From contig CAVWQV010000015.1 of assembly GCA_963757115.1 (NCBI GenBank), positions 62,001 through 126,000 on the forward strand: a stretch of 64,000 nucleotides of DNA, read 5' to 3'. This document shows positions 1-8,816 of this stretch, in pieces. The notes beneath the pieces are model-generated. The model did no database searches. It had not been told where the DNA came from and was given only the letters and a program-made list of their open reading frames with translations. The stretch is from CAVWQV01 sp963757115. Lineage in GTDB: Bacteria > Pseudomonadota > Alphaproteobacteria > Acetobacterales > Acetobacteraceae. The position numbers were made by a program, and so were the translations under genes. Each line of letters begins with the position of its first letter. Position 1 is the stretch's first letter.

Positions 1-24
1 CGCGCCAGATAGGTCGTGTCGCCA

Positions 25-2646
25 TCATCGCCTCCGCTTGTTGGCCGCAGCCTCCGGGATCGGCTGCGCGCTATCCTCGAAGCCTTTCCAAGGATCGGCA
101 CGCTGCTTCTCGAGCCGCCGCGGCACGGTGGCGAGGGTGAAGGCAGCCGGATCGAGCGTGTCCGTCACCTCCCGCCAAGCAAGCCGCGTAGCGACCGTAG
201 CACCGGGTCGTGCCCGGGGCGATAGGGAGGCGACCGCGGTCGAGCCGAGACCGTTGCGCAGCCAATCGACCAGAATCTTCCCGCGCCGTTCGACTTTCGG
301 CAGCCGAGACACGTAGCGTTCGGGGCTGTCGCCCGCCATCGTTTCGGCGAACGCCCGGCACCAGGCGCGCGCCGTGTCCCAGTCCGCCCTTGGCTCAACG
401 GGAGCCACCACGTGCAATCCCTTGCCGCCCGTCGTGCGGCAGAACGCGGCGAAGCCCGCCTGCTTGAGGCGCTCGCGCACCTCATGGGCGGCGCGTACGA
501 CCTCAGGGAAGGCCACGTCGTCTCCGGGATCGAGGTCGAACACGACCCGGTCGGGGTGTGCCGCGTCCGGCTCGCGCGACCCCCAGGCATGCAGCTCGAT
601 CGCCGAAACCTGGGCGCAGGCGAGCAGGCCCGACACGTCGTCGAGCACCAAATACGGTCCCTTCCCGACCTGCCCGGCCCGTATCTGCGTCGGGAACCCG
701 GGTTTGGCGTGCTTCTGGAAGAAGTGCTCGCCCGCGATGCCTTCGGGGCAGCGCACCAGCGCCAAGGGGCGGCCGGCGATCTCCTGGAGCGCCTGCGGTG
801 CAACGGCCAACCAATACTCCGCAAGGTCGCGTTTGGTGACGCCGGGCCAAAGCTCCCGGTCGGCATGGGTGATCGACATGTCGCCGATCACCTCGCCTCC
901 GCGAGCGCGTTTCGGAGCGGCGGTGGCGCGAACGTGGGTCGGGCCAGCTGCCGCGCGAACCTCGGCCGGGGCGGCCGTGCGGACGGGCCGCGTCGCCCCG
1001 GACGGCTTGCGGGCGGGCGGCGCCACCTTGACGATCGAGCTCCCCCGGCTGGGACGTCCCACCAGCCTGCGCTTGGCCTCGGGGTCGGCCATCGCCCGAA
1101 CCACCTCGTCGGCTTTCTTGTCCTCGCGCAGACCGAGATAGGTGGCGTGCCGGATGCGGCCCGCCCCCGTCCAGCCGATGAACTGTACCTCCACAACCAG
1201 CTCCGGCCGGACCCAGGCAATCTGCCGGTCCGGCGCCTCATCCGAATAGTACAGGTTTGCCGGCGGAGGGCCGACCAACGGGTCCAGGCGCTCGCGAAGC
1301 GCAATCAGCTCCTTGTCGCTGAACCCGGTGCCCACACCACCCGCGTATTGCATGGCGCCGTCCGGGTCGCGATAGCCGACATGGAGCGAGCCGAGCCCCA
1401 CGCGCGAACCCGCGGGTGGAGTAAAGCCGAGCACGATGAACTCCTCGCGTCCCGGGCATTTTAGCTTGAGCCACGCCTTGTTGCGGCCGGAACGATACGG
1501 CGCGTCCGCCTGCTTGCAGACGATGCCCTCCAACCCGAGCTCGCATGCTTGCCGCTGCATCGCGTCGAGTTCACCGTCGTAATGGTCGCTGAAACGCAGT
1601 GCGCCTTGCCATTGGCAAAGTCCCGCGAGCGCGCGCTTGCGATCGATGAGCCGGCAGTCGCGCAAGTCCCAGCCGTTCAGATACGGGAGGTCGAAGGCGT
1701 AGAAGAACAAGTTGCGGTCGTTGCTTTCGGACAACGCCTGCTGCAGCAGCGCGAAGCTCGAGACGCCGCTCTCGCGCAACGCAACGAGTTCCCCGTCCAG
1801 GATGGCGCTCTCCACCTCGAGCCGTCCGATCGAACGGGCCAAGGTCGGCATCCGGTGCGTCCAGTCGTGCCCGTTTCGGGTCATCAACCGGACGGTGCTG
1901 CCGTCCTTCCAAGCGAGTAGCCGGTATCCGTCGAACTTGAGCTCGCTCAGCCAGCCCGGTGTCGCGGGCGGCTCTTCGACGAATGTTGCAAGCTGCGGGG
2001 CGAGCTCTGCCGGCATCGGCCGCAGCGCCGCACCGGCCACGGGCGGCTCCTGCCGGCCCTCTTCCGTCCATACGCCCGGCTGCTGCTTCAGCGGTGGCGG
2101 CTCGATCTCCTGCTCGAGCCGTTCCGCGTCCGCGCCTTTGGTTTCGGCCTCGTCATGCTCCTTGATGAGCAGCCAGTTCTCGGCGCGGTCCTTGGGACGA
2201 GGCTTGAGCCGCACCAGCACGAAGCCGCCGTTGAGGCGCGTGCCGTGCAGCACGATCTTGAGCTCGCCCTTGTCGAGCGCCCGGGCCGGATCGGGGTCCG
2301 GCAGCTCCTGCGCTTCCCAGGTGCCGCGATCCCAGATCTCCACGGTACCGGCGCCGTAATGACCCTTGGGGATAACGCCAGCAAAATCGGCGTATTCGAT
2401 CGGATGGTCCTCGGTGCGCACCGCCAAGCGCTTGTCGGCGGGGTCGAGGGACGGGCCTTTCGGCACCGCCCAGCTCCACAGCACGCCGCCGTACTCGAGC
2501 CGGAAATCATAGTGGAGCCGGGTCGCGTCGTGCTTCTGCACGACGAAGATCGGTGCTGCCGATTCGGCGGGCGGCGGCGTTCGGCGCGGGCTCCGGCGTC
2601 GCCGCGAAGTCGCGGCGGGCACGATAGGTCGCGATGGAGGTATCAC
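25..2646 (-). CDS. ligD: ATP-dependent DNA ligase LigD (PE-LIG-POL)
   Basis: Multifunctional enzyme of bacterial non-homologous end joining, 873 aa and uninterrupted. An N-terminal 3'-phosphoesterase domain (about residues 33-190; FVVQKHDATRLHYDFRLE) precedes an ATP-dependent ligase core with the adenylated lysine in KFDGYR (about K237), an OB fold, and a C-terminal primase/polymerase domain (about 590-865) with the metal-binding motif FDLDPGDD. The low-complexity Arg/Ala linker near residue 580 separates ligase and polymerase. This domain order is usual in proteobacteria. The partner Ku is not in the window and could lie beyond the left edge. The first 25 residues are Arg/Pro-rich, so the exact start is uncertain. 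Confidence 0.95.
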   Translation of the reverse strand: MIPPSRPIVPAATSRRRRSPRRTPPPAESAAPIFVVQKHDATRLHYDFRLEYGGVLWSWAVPKGPSLDPADKRLAVRTEDHPIEYADFAGVIPKGHYGAGTVEIWDRGTWEAQELPDPDPARALDKGELKIVLHGTRLNGGFVLVRLKPRPKDRAENWLLIKEHDEAETKGADAERLEQEIEPPPLKQQPGVWTEEGRQEPPVAGAALRPMPAELAPQLATFVEEPPATPGWLSELKFDGYRLLAWKDGSTVRLMTRNGHDWTHRMPTLARSIGRLEVESAILDGELVALRESGVSSFALLQQALSESNDRNLFFYAFDLPYLNGWDLRDCRLIDRKRALAGLCQWQGALRFSDHYDGELDAMQRQACELGLEGIVCKQADAPYRSGRNKAWLKLKCPGREEFIVLGFTPPAGSRVGLGSLHVGYRDPDGAMQYAGGVGTGFSDKELIALRERLDPLVGPPPANLYYSDEAPDRQIAWVRPELVVEVQFIGWTGAGRIRHATYLGLREDKKADEVVRAMADPEAKRRLVGRPSRGSSIVKVAPPARKPSGATRPVRTAAPAEVRAAAGPTHVRATAAPKRARGGEVIGDMSITHADRELWPGVTKRDLAEYWLAVAPQALQEIAGRPLALVRCPEGIAGEHFFQKHAKPGFPTQIRAGQVGKGPYLVLDDVSGLLACAQVSAIELHAWGSREPDAAHPDRVVFDLDPGDDVAFPEVVRAAHEVRERLKQAGFAAFCRTTGGKGLHVVAPVEPRADWDTARAWCRAFAETMAGDSPERYVSRLPKVERRGKILVDWLRNGLGSTAVASLSPRARPGATVATRLAWREVTDTLDPAAFTLATVPRRLEKQRADPWKGFEDSAQPIPEAAANKRRR

Positions 2647-2709
2647 GCGCGGCAGGTCGCGCCTTCGCCTGGGGCATGGCAGGGAAACGTTACCCTACCG
2701 CCCGCGGTT

Positions 2710-3501
2710 TCAAGCCGGAACCGGCTCGATCGGCTTGGGGGCGACCGGGCGGCCGAGATAGCCCTCGAGCACTTCGATGGCCGGTCCCTCGGCTTTGATC
2801 TTGCCGTGCTCAAGCCATAGGGCGCGGGTGCACCAGTCGCGCACGGCCGTCTCGAGATGGGTGGACAGCACCAGGATCTCGGCGCCGCGCACCATGTCCT
2901 CGAGCCGCACGCGGGCGCGTTCCAGGAACCCGGCATCGCCCGCCAGGAACCATTCGTCCATCAGCAGGATCTGCGGCCTGATCGCGGTGGCGAGCGCGAA
3001 GGCGAGGCGGACCACCATGCCCGAGCTGTAGATCCTGACGGGCAAGTCGAGGAAGTCGCCGAGCTCGGCGAACTCGGCCACGTTCTCCTCGAGCCGGCGC
3101 AGGCTCGAGTTCGGCAGCCCACTGTACTGGCCGCGCAGCCGGATGTTCTCGCGTCCGGTAAGACCCTGGTTCATGCCGAGCTGAGGGTCGAGCAGAGCGT
3201 TGAGGCTGCCTTGGATGCGGAGCCGCCCGATCACCGGCTCGTAGATGCCGGCGAGCGTGCGGAGCATCGTGGTCTTGCCTGCGCCGTTGCCGCCGATCAG
3301 GCCAAGCCGATCGCCGCTCGACAGCGTGAACGAGATGTCCTGCAGCGCCTGCACCACGACGCGGTTCTGTGCATCCTGCCCGAGGCGGCCCGACGCCGCC
3401 GCGAACACCGTCTTCTTCAGGCTTCGGCTGCCGCCGTGATACAACGGGAAGAACACCGACACGCCGGAAACGTCGATCCGCGCGGTGCCCGCGCCCGTCA
3501 T
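2710..3501 (-). CDS. ABC transporter ATP-binding protein, Wzt/KpsT type
   Basis: ATPase of a polysaccharide (O-antigen/capsule/teichoic-acid-like) ABC-2 exporter, about 263 aa. Visible motifs are Walker A GGNGAGKTT, signature IYSSGM, Walker B ILLMDEW and the switch His in STHLE. In the sequence as given it is joined in frame to the upstream permease as one 585-codon frame. The ATG at 3501 overlaps the stop the permease would use in its correct frame (ATGA), so I annotate two genes. There are no glycosyltransferases nearby, so the exported glycan cannot be named. The C-terminus is short, without the carbohydrate-binding extension of some Wzt proteins. Confidence 0.85.
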   Translation of the reverse strand: MTGAGTARIDVSGVSVFFPLYHGGSRSLKKTVFAAASGRLGQDAQNRVVVQALQDISFTLSSGDRLGLIGGNGAGKTTMLRTLAGIYEPVIGRLRIQGSLNALLDPQLGMNQGLTGRENIRLRGQYSGLPNSSLRRLEENVAEFAELGDFLDLPVRIYSSGMVVRLAFALATAIRPQILLMDEWFLAGDAGFLERARVRLEDMVRGAEILVLSTHLETAVRDWCTRALWLEHGKIKAEGPAIEVLEGYLGRPVAPKPIEPVPA

Positions 3502-4365
3502 ACCCAGAACGCCAACCGGCCGCGCACCCGAACGAACAGCCACCACGACGCGGCGCAGAGCAGCCCGCTGTAAAGCAGCGCGCACGGTCACCGTATAGCC
3601 CGAAGGCACTTCGCCGAGCAGCGGGCCGCGCACCACCTCGAACAGCGAGAAGAACGGGTTGAGCGGGAGCCACCGCCCGCGCGGTCCCAGCAGCTCCGGC
3701 TTCCATAGGATCGGGCTGAGGAAGAAGGCGAGCTGCATGACGCTCGCCACAATCGGTGGGATGTCGCGAAAGCGGGCGCAGAACGCCCCAAGCAGCAGGA
3801 TCGCTGCCATCGCGTCCACCGCCCAGAGCACAAATCCGGGCAGCGCCAGCAGCGCTTCGGGCCGGGGCGTGACCCGCAGCACCACGAACACTCCGACGAT
3901 CACCACGATGTTGTGCGCCAGCACGATCACGTTCCGCACCGCGACTCGCAGTGCGTAGAGCACATACGGCATCCGGATCGAGCGGATGGTGCTTTCGGCC
4001 TCGGTGAAAGTCGCGCATCCCTCAGACACCATCGCCGCCAGGAAGTTCCACAACACCAGCGAAAGCGCGAGGAAGGGCAAGTAGTCGTGCAGCTGCATCT
4101 TGAACAGCGCCGCGTAGAGGAACCCCAGCGCGCCCACCATCACGGCGGTGGACAACGTCAGCCAGAACGGGCCGAGCACGGAGCCGCGATAGCGCAACCG
4201 TATGTCCAACCAGCCGAGCACCACGCTCAAGCGGAACAGGCGGAAGCCTTCGACCACGTCCACGACCGCCATGCGGGTGCGGGTGGACACGGTCATGTCC
4301 GCGGTCAGCTCCAGCACGGGGCCGCGCGCGCGAGGATCGAGCCGGGTTTGAGCGAGAGAGGTCAT
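3498..4365 (-). CDS. ABC-2 polysaccharide export permease, Wzm/KpsM type (frameshifted 3' end)
   Basis: Inner-membrane permease partner of the adjacent ATPase. It has about six hydrophobic segments and the family-typical stretch LDIRLRYRGSVLGPFWLTLS near the N-terminus. As sequenced, the frame runs into the ATPase gene. Near 3576-3585 the reading shifts: removing one base gives a C-terminus of LLYSGLLCAASWWLFVRVRG followed by RLAFWV and a TGA overlapping the next ATG, exactly as this family normally ends. Start choice is uncertain: ATG 4365 is used here, and a further in-frame ATG follows at about residue 25. The apparent transporter fusion is therefore probably a sequence artefact. Confidence 0.75.
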
Positions 4366-4600
4366 GCAGGCGGGCGCGATAACCGATCGCCCCGGGTATC
4401 GCAACCCGAATGCCGTCGCAGGGCCGTCGCGCGGACGGCCGCGCAACGAAAATTCGCAACTCGGCAATGTATGCTTGCACCGATCTCCGATCCGCGATAA
4501 CGACTTAGCAGCAGTTCCTTAGTGCCCACCTGAGCGACGGCCCGTAGGCCGCCGTAACCTCCGGCCTGTTCCGGCCGCGCTACGACGGAGGCCTCCGCGG

Positions 4601-5722
4601 ATGCACCTGTTCTTCGCGATCCGTGCTCGCTCTCTTGTGTTTCTCCGAGTGTGTGGCGGAGTGGCCTTGCTCACCGCGGTTGCGGCCTGTTCCGGCCATG
4701 CGCCGCCAATCGACCAGTCGCAGGAGGCGGAGCGCTATCAGGCCCATGCCCGTGGCGGCTACCGTCCGCCAGGGACGCCCGAGGACCCGTGGGGGCCGTA
4801 CGTATCGGAGGCGGCCGTCCGTTTCGATGTGCCCGAGCGCTGGATCCGGGAGGTCATGCGCGTCGAGTCGGGCGGCGAGATCTACCAGAACGGCCACCTG
4901 ATTACCTCGCGGGTCGGCGCCATGGGTTTGATGCAGGTCATGCCGGAAACCTACGATGAGCTGCGGTTCCGCTACGGCCTCGACGATGACGCCTACGATC
5001 CGCACAACAACGTGCTGGCGGGCGCCGCCTATCTGCGGGAAATGTACGACATATACGGCTCGCCCGGCTTCCTTGCGGCATACAATGCGGGGCCGAAGCG
5101 GCTCGACGACTATCTCGCCAACTTACGTTCGCTGCCGGACGAAACGCGCCGCTACGTCTCGATGATCGGCCCCTACATTCAGGACTCGTTCCCGGTCAGC
5201 CGCTCGCCCGCCGACCAGTACGCCATGAACCAGCTGCCGATCGATATTCCGCCGGGCTTGCGCTACGGCGGCCGATCCACCCAGTTCGCCGACGCGCGCC
5301 CGGCACCGGCCAGGGGCGGGCGCGGCGGCCGGGGTGCGCGCTACGCAGCTGCCGGCCATGCCCCGACGCGGGTGGCAGCGGCCGAGCTTCCGCCTGCCCC
5401 TTCGGCGGCCGGCAAGCATCACGGCTTCAGCCTGATCCAGCCCGCGCTGGCCGAGACTGCGCCGTATCACCGGGGGAGCGCGGGCGGCGGTTGGGCCGTG
5501 CAGGTCGGCGCGTTCGGCAGCGAAAGCCAGGCCCATCTCGCCACCGGGATCGCGCGGGAAAAGGCGGCGCTCGGGGCGGCCCACGCGAGCGTCGCGGGGG
5601 TCCACGCCGGCCGGGGCACGCTCTACCGCGCCCGACTGGGAGGGCTGTCGCGGGAGGCGGCCATCGAGGCCTGCCGCAAGCTCGGGCACTGCATGGTGCT
5701 CGCCCCGAATGCGCAATCCTGA
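4601..5722 (+). CDS. lytic transglycosylase lipoprotein with C-terminal SPOR domain
   Basis: Peptidoglycan-cleaving enzyme, 373 aa, probably anchored in the outer membrane. A hydrophobic leader ends in the lipobox AVAAC (Cys about 30). The SLT fold follows: VESGGE carries the catalytic Glu (about residue 89), then GLMQVMPETY and AYNAGP. A Pro/Ala-rich linker leads to a C-terminal SPOR domain (about 295-373, WAVQVGAFGSESQA), which in other proteins binds denuded septal glycan. This suggests action at division sites. It is transcribed divergently from the Wzm/Wzt genes. Confidence 0.9.
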   Translation: MHLFFAIRARSLVFLRVCGGVALLTAVAACSGHAPPIDQSQEAERYQAHARGGYRPPGTPEDPWGPYVSEAAVRFDVPERWIREVMRVESGGEIYQNGHLITSRVGAMGLMQVMPETYDELRFRYGLDDDAYDPHNNVLAGAAYLREMYDIYGSPGFLAAYNAGPKRLDDYLANLRSLPDETRRYVSMIGPYIQDSFPVSRSPADQYAMNQLPIDIPPGLRYGGRSTQFADARPAPARGGRGGRGARYAAAGHAPTRVAAAELPPAPSAAGKHHGFSLIQPALAETAPYHRGSAGGGWAVQVGAFGSESQAHLATGIAREKAALGAAHASVAGVHAGRGTLYRARLGGLSREAAIEACRKLGHCMVLAPNAQS

Positions 5723-5850
5723 CCCGGGGCAAGGCGAAGCCTCAAACTACCGTCGGACGCGGGCTTTCTCTCTGATGTAGGAGGATGGCAGAGTGCCCGC
5801 GACGGGTCCGCAGAGCCCCGCCTTCCGACCAGACAGGGGAGCGTCGCGGC

Positions 5851-7962
5851 ATGGACCCGAGCATCGCATCCGGGCGGTTCGCCAGCCTTTCGCCGCTGAT
5901 CGCGCCGCGCTCGATCGCCATCATCGGCGCGTCGGCCGACGCAGCGCGCATCGGCGGCCGGCCGATCGCCTACATGCGCGCCCACGGCTTTCGGGGCAGC
6001 ATCCTGCCCGTCAACCCCAACCGGGCCGAAATCCAGGGGCTCCGGGCATACCCGTCCGTCGAGCAATTGCCCGAGACGCCGGAGGTCGCCATCATCGCGG
6101 TGCCGGCCGCTCTCGCCGTCCAGGCGGTCGATGATCTGGGCCGCAAGGGTACCAAGGCGGCGATCGTGTTCACCGCCGGATTTGCCGAGGTCGATGACGC
6201 GGGCGGGGCAGAGCAGCTCCGGATGGTCGAGGTAGCCCGCAGCCACGGGGTGCGGCTGCTCGGCCCCAACTGCCTGGGCGTGTTCGACGGCCGCAGCGGC
6301 TACTACGCCACCTTCACCGCATCCATCGACAGCGGCCTGCCGATCCCCGGTCGCATCGCGATCGCGAGCCAGTCGGGAGCCTACGGCACCCACGTCTTCA
6401 CCATCGCTCGCAACCGGGGAATCGGGGCCTCCCTGTGCGTCATGACCGGCAACGAGGCGGACGTCACGGTGGGCGACGTGATCGGCTGGATGGCCGAACA
6501 CCCCGAGACGGACGTGATCGCGGCCTATGTGGAGGGCATCCGCGAGTCGGACAGCTTCGTCGCCGCGCTCGCCGCGGCGCGGGCGGCGCGAAAGCCCGTG
6601 GTGCTGATGAAGGTCGGCCGCAGCACGCTTGGTACAGCGGCGGCGAAGTCGCACACCGCGTCCATCGCCGGCGACGACGCCGTAACGGAGGCGGTGCTCG
6701 ATGAGTTCGGCGTGATCCGCGCCCGCAACACCGAGGAACTGCTGGACATCGCGCACACCGCCACCCGGCGGATCTATCCCGTGCGCAACACGCTCGGCAT
6801 GCTGACCGTGAGCGGCGGGGCGGGCGTGCTCGTCAGCGACGTCGCAGCCGAGCTCGGGCTACCGATGCCGCCCATGCCTCCCGCTGCGCAGGCGAGATTG
6901 AAGGACCTGGTCTCCTTCGCCGCCACCCGCAACCCGGTGGACGCAACGGCGCAGGTGTCGAACGACATGTCGCTGATCACCCGATTCTTCGGCGAGCTCG
7001 AGCAGGAAGGCGGGTACAGCTCCGTGCTCGCCTTCTTCAGCCAGGTCGCGAGCTCATCGCGCGGTCCCGAGCTTCGGGAGAAGCTAGCCGAGGTGGTGCG
7101 CCGCTTTCCCGACCGGCTGCACGTGCTCTCCGTGATCGCGCCGCCGTTGGTCGTGCGCGAGTTCGAGCAGGACGGCTGGATCGTCCACGAAGACCCGACG
7201 CGGGCGGTGGCGGCGATCGCGGCGATGGGCCGCTACGGTTCGGCTTTCGCGGCCGAGCCGGAGGCCGCGCCGCCGTCGGTCCCCCCGGTGGCTATTCCCG
7301 CCGCGACACCGAGCGAAGCCGAGGCGAAGCGTTTGCTCGCGCAAGCCGGTATCCCCTCGGCGCCCGAACGCGCCTGCGCGACCGCCGAGGAGGCCGTAGC
7401 GGCAGCGGAAGGGTTCGGCTTTCCCGTCGTGCTCAAGATTCTGTCACCCGACATCCTGCACAAGTCGGAGATCGGCGGTGTGCTGCTCGACATAGCCGAC
7501 GCCGCCGCCGTGCGGGACGGGTTCGCGATCGTGACGGACCGCGCCCGCCGCGCCGCACCGGATGCACGTATCGATGGCGTGCTGGTCGCCAAGCAGCTTC
7601 GGGGCGGGGTCGAATGCATTCTCGGCATTCATCGCGACCCGGTGTTCGGCCCGATGGCGATGTTCGGGCTCGGCGGCGTGTTCGTCGAGGTGCTGCGTGA
7701 CGTGGTGTTCCGCCGCTGTCCCTTCGGCACCGACGTGGCCGAGCGCATGATCCGCTCCATCCGGGGCGCGCCGCTGCTTCTGGGCGCGCGCGGGCGCAAA
7801 CCGGCCGACGTGCGGGCGCTGGCGGAGATGCTGGCGCGGCTTTCGGTGTTTGCGACGCAGGCGGGGCCGTCGCTCGCCTCCGTTGACCTCAATCCGGTGT
7901 TTGCGATGCCGGACGGCTGTTTCGCCGCTGACGCTGTGATCGAGATCGCCGCGCCCGGCTGA
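5851..7962 (+). CDS. acetate--CoA ligase (ADP-forming) family acyl-CoA synthetase
   Basis: NDP-forming acyl-CoA synthetase with alpha and beta parts fused, 703 aa. Order: CoA-binding Rossmann domain (SIAIIGASADAARIGG), succinyl-CoA-ligase-like domains with the phospho-histidine motif KSHTASIAG, and a C-terminal ATP-grasp domain from about residue 480 (FPVVLKILSPDILHKSEIGG). It interconverts acyl-CoA, ADP and phosphate with acid, CoA and ATP; the acyl group cannot be deduced. ATG 5851 is preferred because AGGGGAG lies nine bases upstream; an open frame extends back to 5785 without family similarity. It stands alone, with a strong hairpin downstream. Confidence 0.9.
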   Translation: MDPSIASGRFASLSPLIAPRSIAIIGASADAARIGGRPIAYMRAHGFRGSILPVNPNRAEIQGLRAYPSVEQLPETPEVAIIAVPAALAVQAVDDLGRKGTKAAIVFTAGFAEVDDAGGAEQLRMVEVARSHGVRLLGPNCLGVFDGRSGYYATFTASIDSGLPIPGRIAIASQSGAYGTHVFTIARNRGIGASLCVMTGNEADVTVGDVIGWMAEHPETDVIAAYVEGIRESDSFVAALAAARAARKPVVLMKVGRSTLGTAAAKSHTASIAGDDAVTEAVLDEFGVIRARNTEELLDIAHTATRRIYPVRNTLGMLTVSGGAGVLVSDVAAELGLPMPPMPPAAQARLKDLVSFAATRNPVDATAQVSNDMSLITRFFGELEQEGGYSSVLAFFSQVASSSRGPELREKLAEVVRRFPDRLHVLSVIAPPLVVREFEQDGWIVHEDPTRAVAAIAAMGRYGSAFAAEPEAAPPSVPPVAIPAATPSEAEAKRLLAQAGIPSAPERACATAEEAVAAAEGFGFPVVLKILSPDILHKSEIGGVLLDIADAAAVRDGFAIVTDRARRAAPDARIDGVLVAKQLRGGVECILGIHRDPVFGPMAMFGLGGVFVEVLRDVVFRRCPFGTDVAERMIRSIRGAPLLLGARGRKPADVRALAEMLARLSVFATQAGPSLASVDLNPVFAMPDGCFAADAVIEIAAPG

Positions 7963-8197
7963 CGACAGGCCGGCGTGATAGGGCGTGGGCCCCGCTCGCG
8001 TGCAAAGCGCGTATCTGTCGCACCCGCATCGGCGCCGAACAGCGCTAAGTGCGAGGTCTGGATGACCGGAACTCCGCGCCGGAATGAGCCGTCACTCGGC
8101 TTGGCAGCCTGCCGGTGGAAAGAACATTACGGACGACAATGCTCGCGCCGGGAGTCGGAGGTGATTGCCTCCATCAGCATCTCGGTGAAGCGTCGTT

Positions 8198-8226
8198 GGG
8201 TCCGTCCTCAACACGAGGACGGACCC
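8198..8226. terminator. perfect 12-bp stem hairpin between convergent genes
   Basis: GGGTCCGTCCTC and GAGGACGGACCC form a perfect 12-bp stem around a 5-nt loop. It lies between the end of the acyl-CoA synthetase (7962) and the convergent end of the marR gene (8251), so it can serve both as a bidirectional transcription stop. No strong T tract follows on either strand, so termination is inferred from position and stem strength. The rest of 7963-8250 shows no gene. Confidence 0.55.
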
Positions 8227-8250
8227 GCCGACCACTTTCCTACTCGAGTT

Positions 8251-8652
8251 TTAGCCCGTCGCCGCCCTGCGAACGCTGTGCGTCTCGGCCGGGCCGGCGG
8301 CCGCCTTGCGCGAGGTGCTGGACGCCTCGCTCATGATGCTGCGCAGATCACGCAGGAAAGCCGCACCCTTCAAGGTCCGTTGCACGAGGACGCTGCGCCG
8401 GTCCATCGGATCCACCTTGCGACGCGCCAGGTCCAATTCTCCTAGTCGGTCCAGCGCGCGAGTAATCGCCGGTTTCGACACGTTCAGGTCGGCGGCCAGA
8501 CCGCGCACCGTGTGCGCCCCCTCGCTCAGGTAACAGGTCAGGAAAACGCCAAGCTGCCGCGCGGACAGATCAGCGCCGTCGCGCCGAACCAGCGACACAA
8601 CTGTGTCGCGCAGAACCCCAACAAGCTGGTCGGATTGTGGTGTCGTTGCCAT
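8251..8652 (-). CDS. MarR family transcriptional regulator
   Basis: Winged-helix repressor-type protein, 133 aa. The recognition region reads HTVRGLAADLNVSKPAITRA, followed by the wing LDLARRKVDPMDRRSVLVQ. The dimerisation helices at the C-terminus look short for MarR (usually 140-160 aa). The start ATG has AGGA seven bases upstream. A perfect 18-bp palindrome lies 19 bp upstream of the ATG, consistent with autorepression. The aminopeptidase gene is upstream on the same strand, 164 bp away, so the two are probably not tightly coupled. The ligand is unknown. Confidence 0.85.
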   Translation of the reverse strand: MATTPQSDQLVGVLRDTVVSLVRRDGADLSARQLGVFLTCYLSEGAHTVRGLAADLNVSKPAITRALDRLGELDLARRKVDPMDRRSVLVQRTLKGAAFLRDLRSIMSEASSTSRKAAAGPAETHSVRRAATG

Positions 8653-8671
8653 TTGCTATCCTTTGTCAACC

Positions 8672-8689
8672 CGCAAAGTTAACTTTGCG
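8672..8689. promoter_or_regulatory. 18-bp perfect palindrome, probable MarR operator
   Basis: CGCAAAGTTAACTTTGCG is a perfect palindrome, centred 28 bp upstream of the marR start codon. Position and symmetry fit a MarR dimer site for autorepression. It sits in an AT-richer stretch (8653-8816) that separates the MarR and aminopeptidase genes. Confidence 0.7.
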
Positions 8690-8816
8690 TAACGCGTCGC
8701 CCCGTTTGCGTTCCGAGTCGTGGTTTGGTTTGCAGTGAAGCCGCAGATGGGGGCTAAGTTGCGTAAAAATCGGTTCGCTAACAGTCCCAATCACGTTACC
8801 GCATTGATTCCTGCAT

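Noticed and set aside
1..2646. Long plus-strand open frames opposite ligD
   Set aside because: They are GC-rich antisense shadows without family similarity; the minus strand holds a complete LigD.
2710..4467. A novel one-piece permease-ATPase exporter
   Set aside because: A single-base correction recovers two standard genes with an ATGA overlap, so I list two genes.
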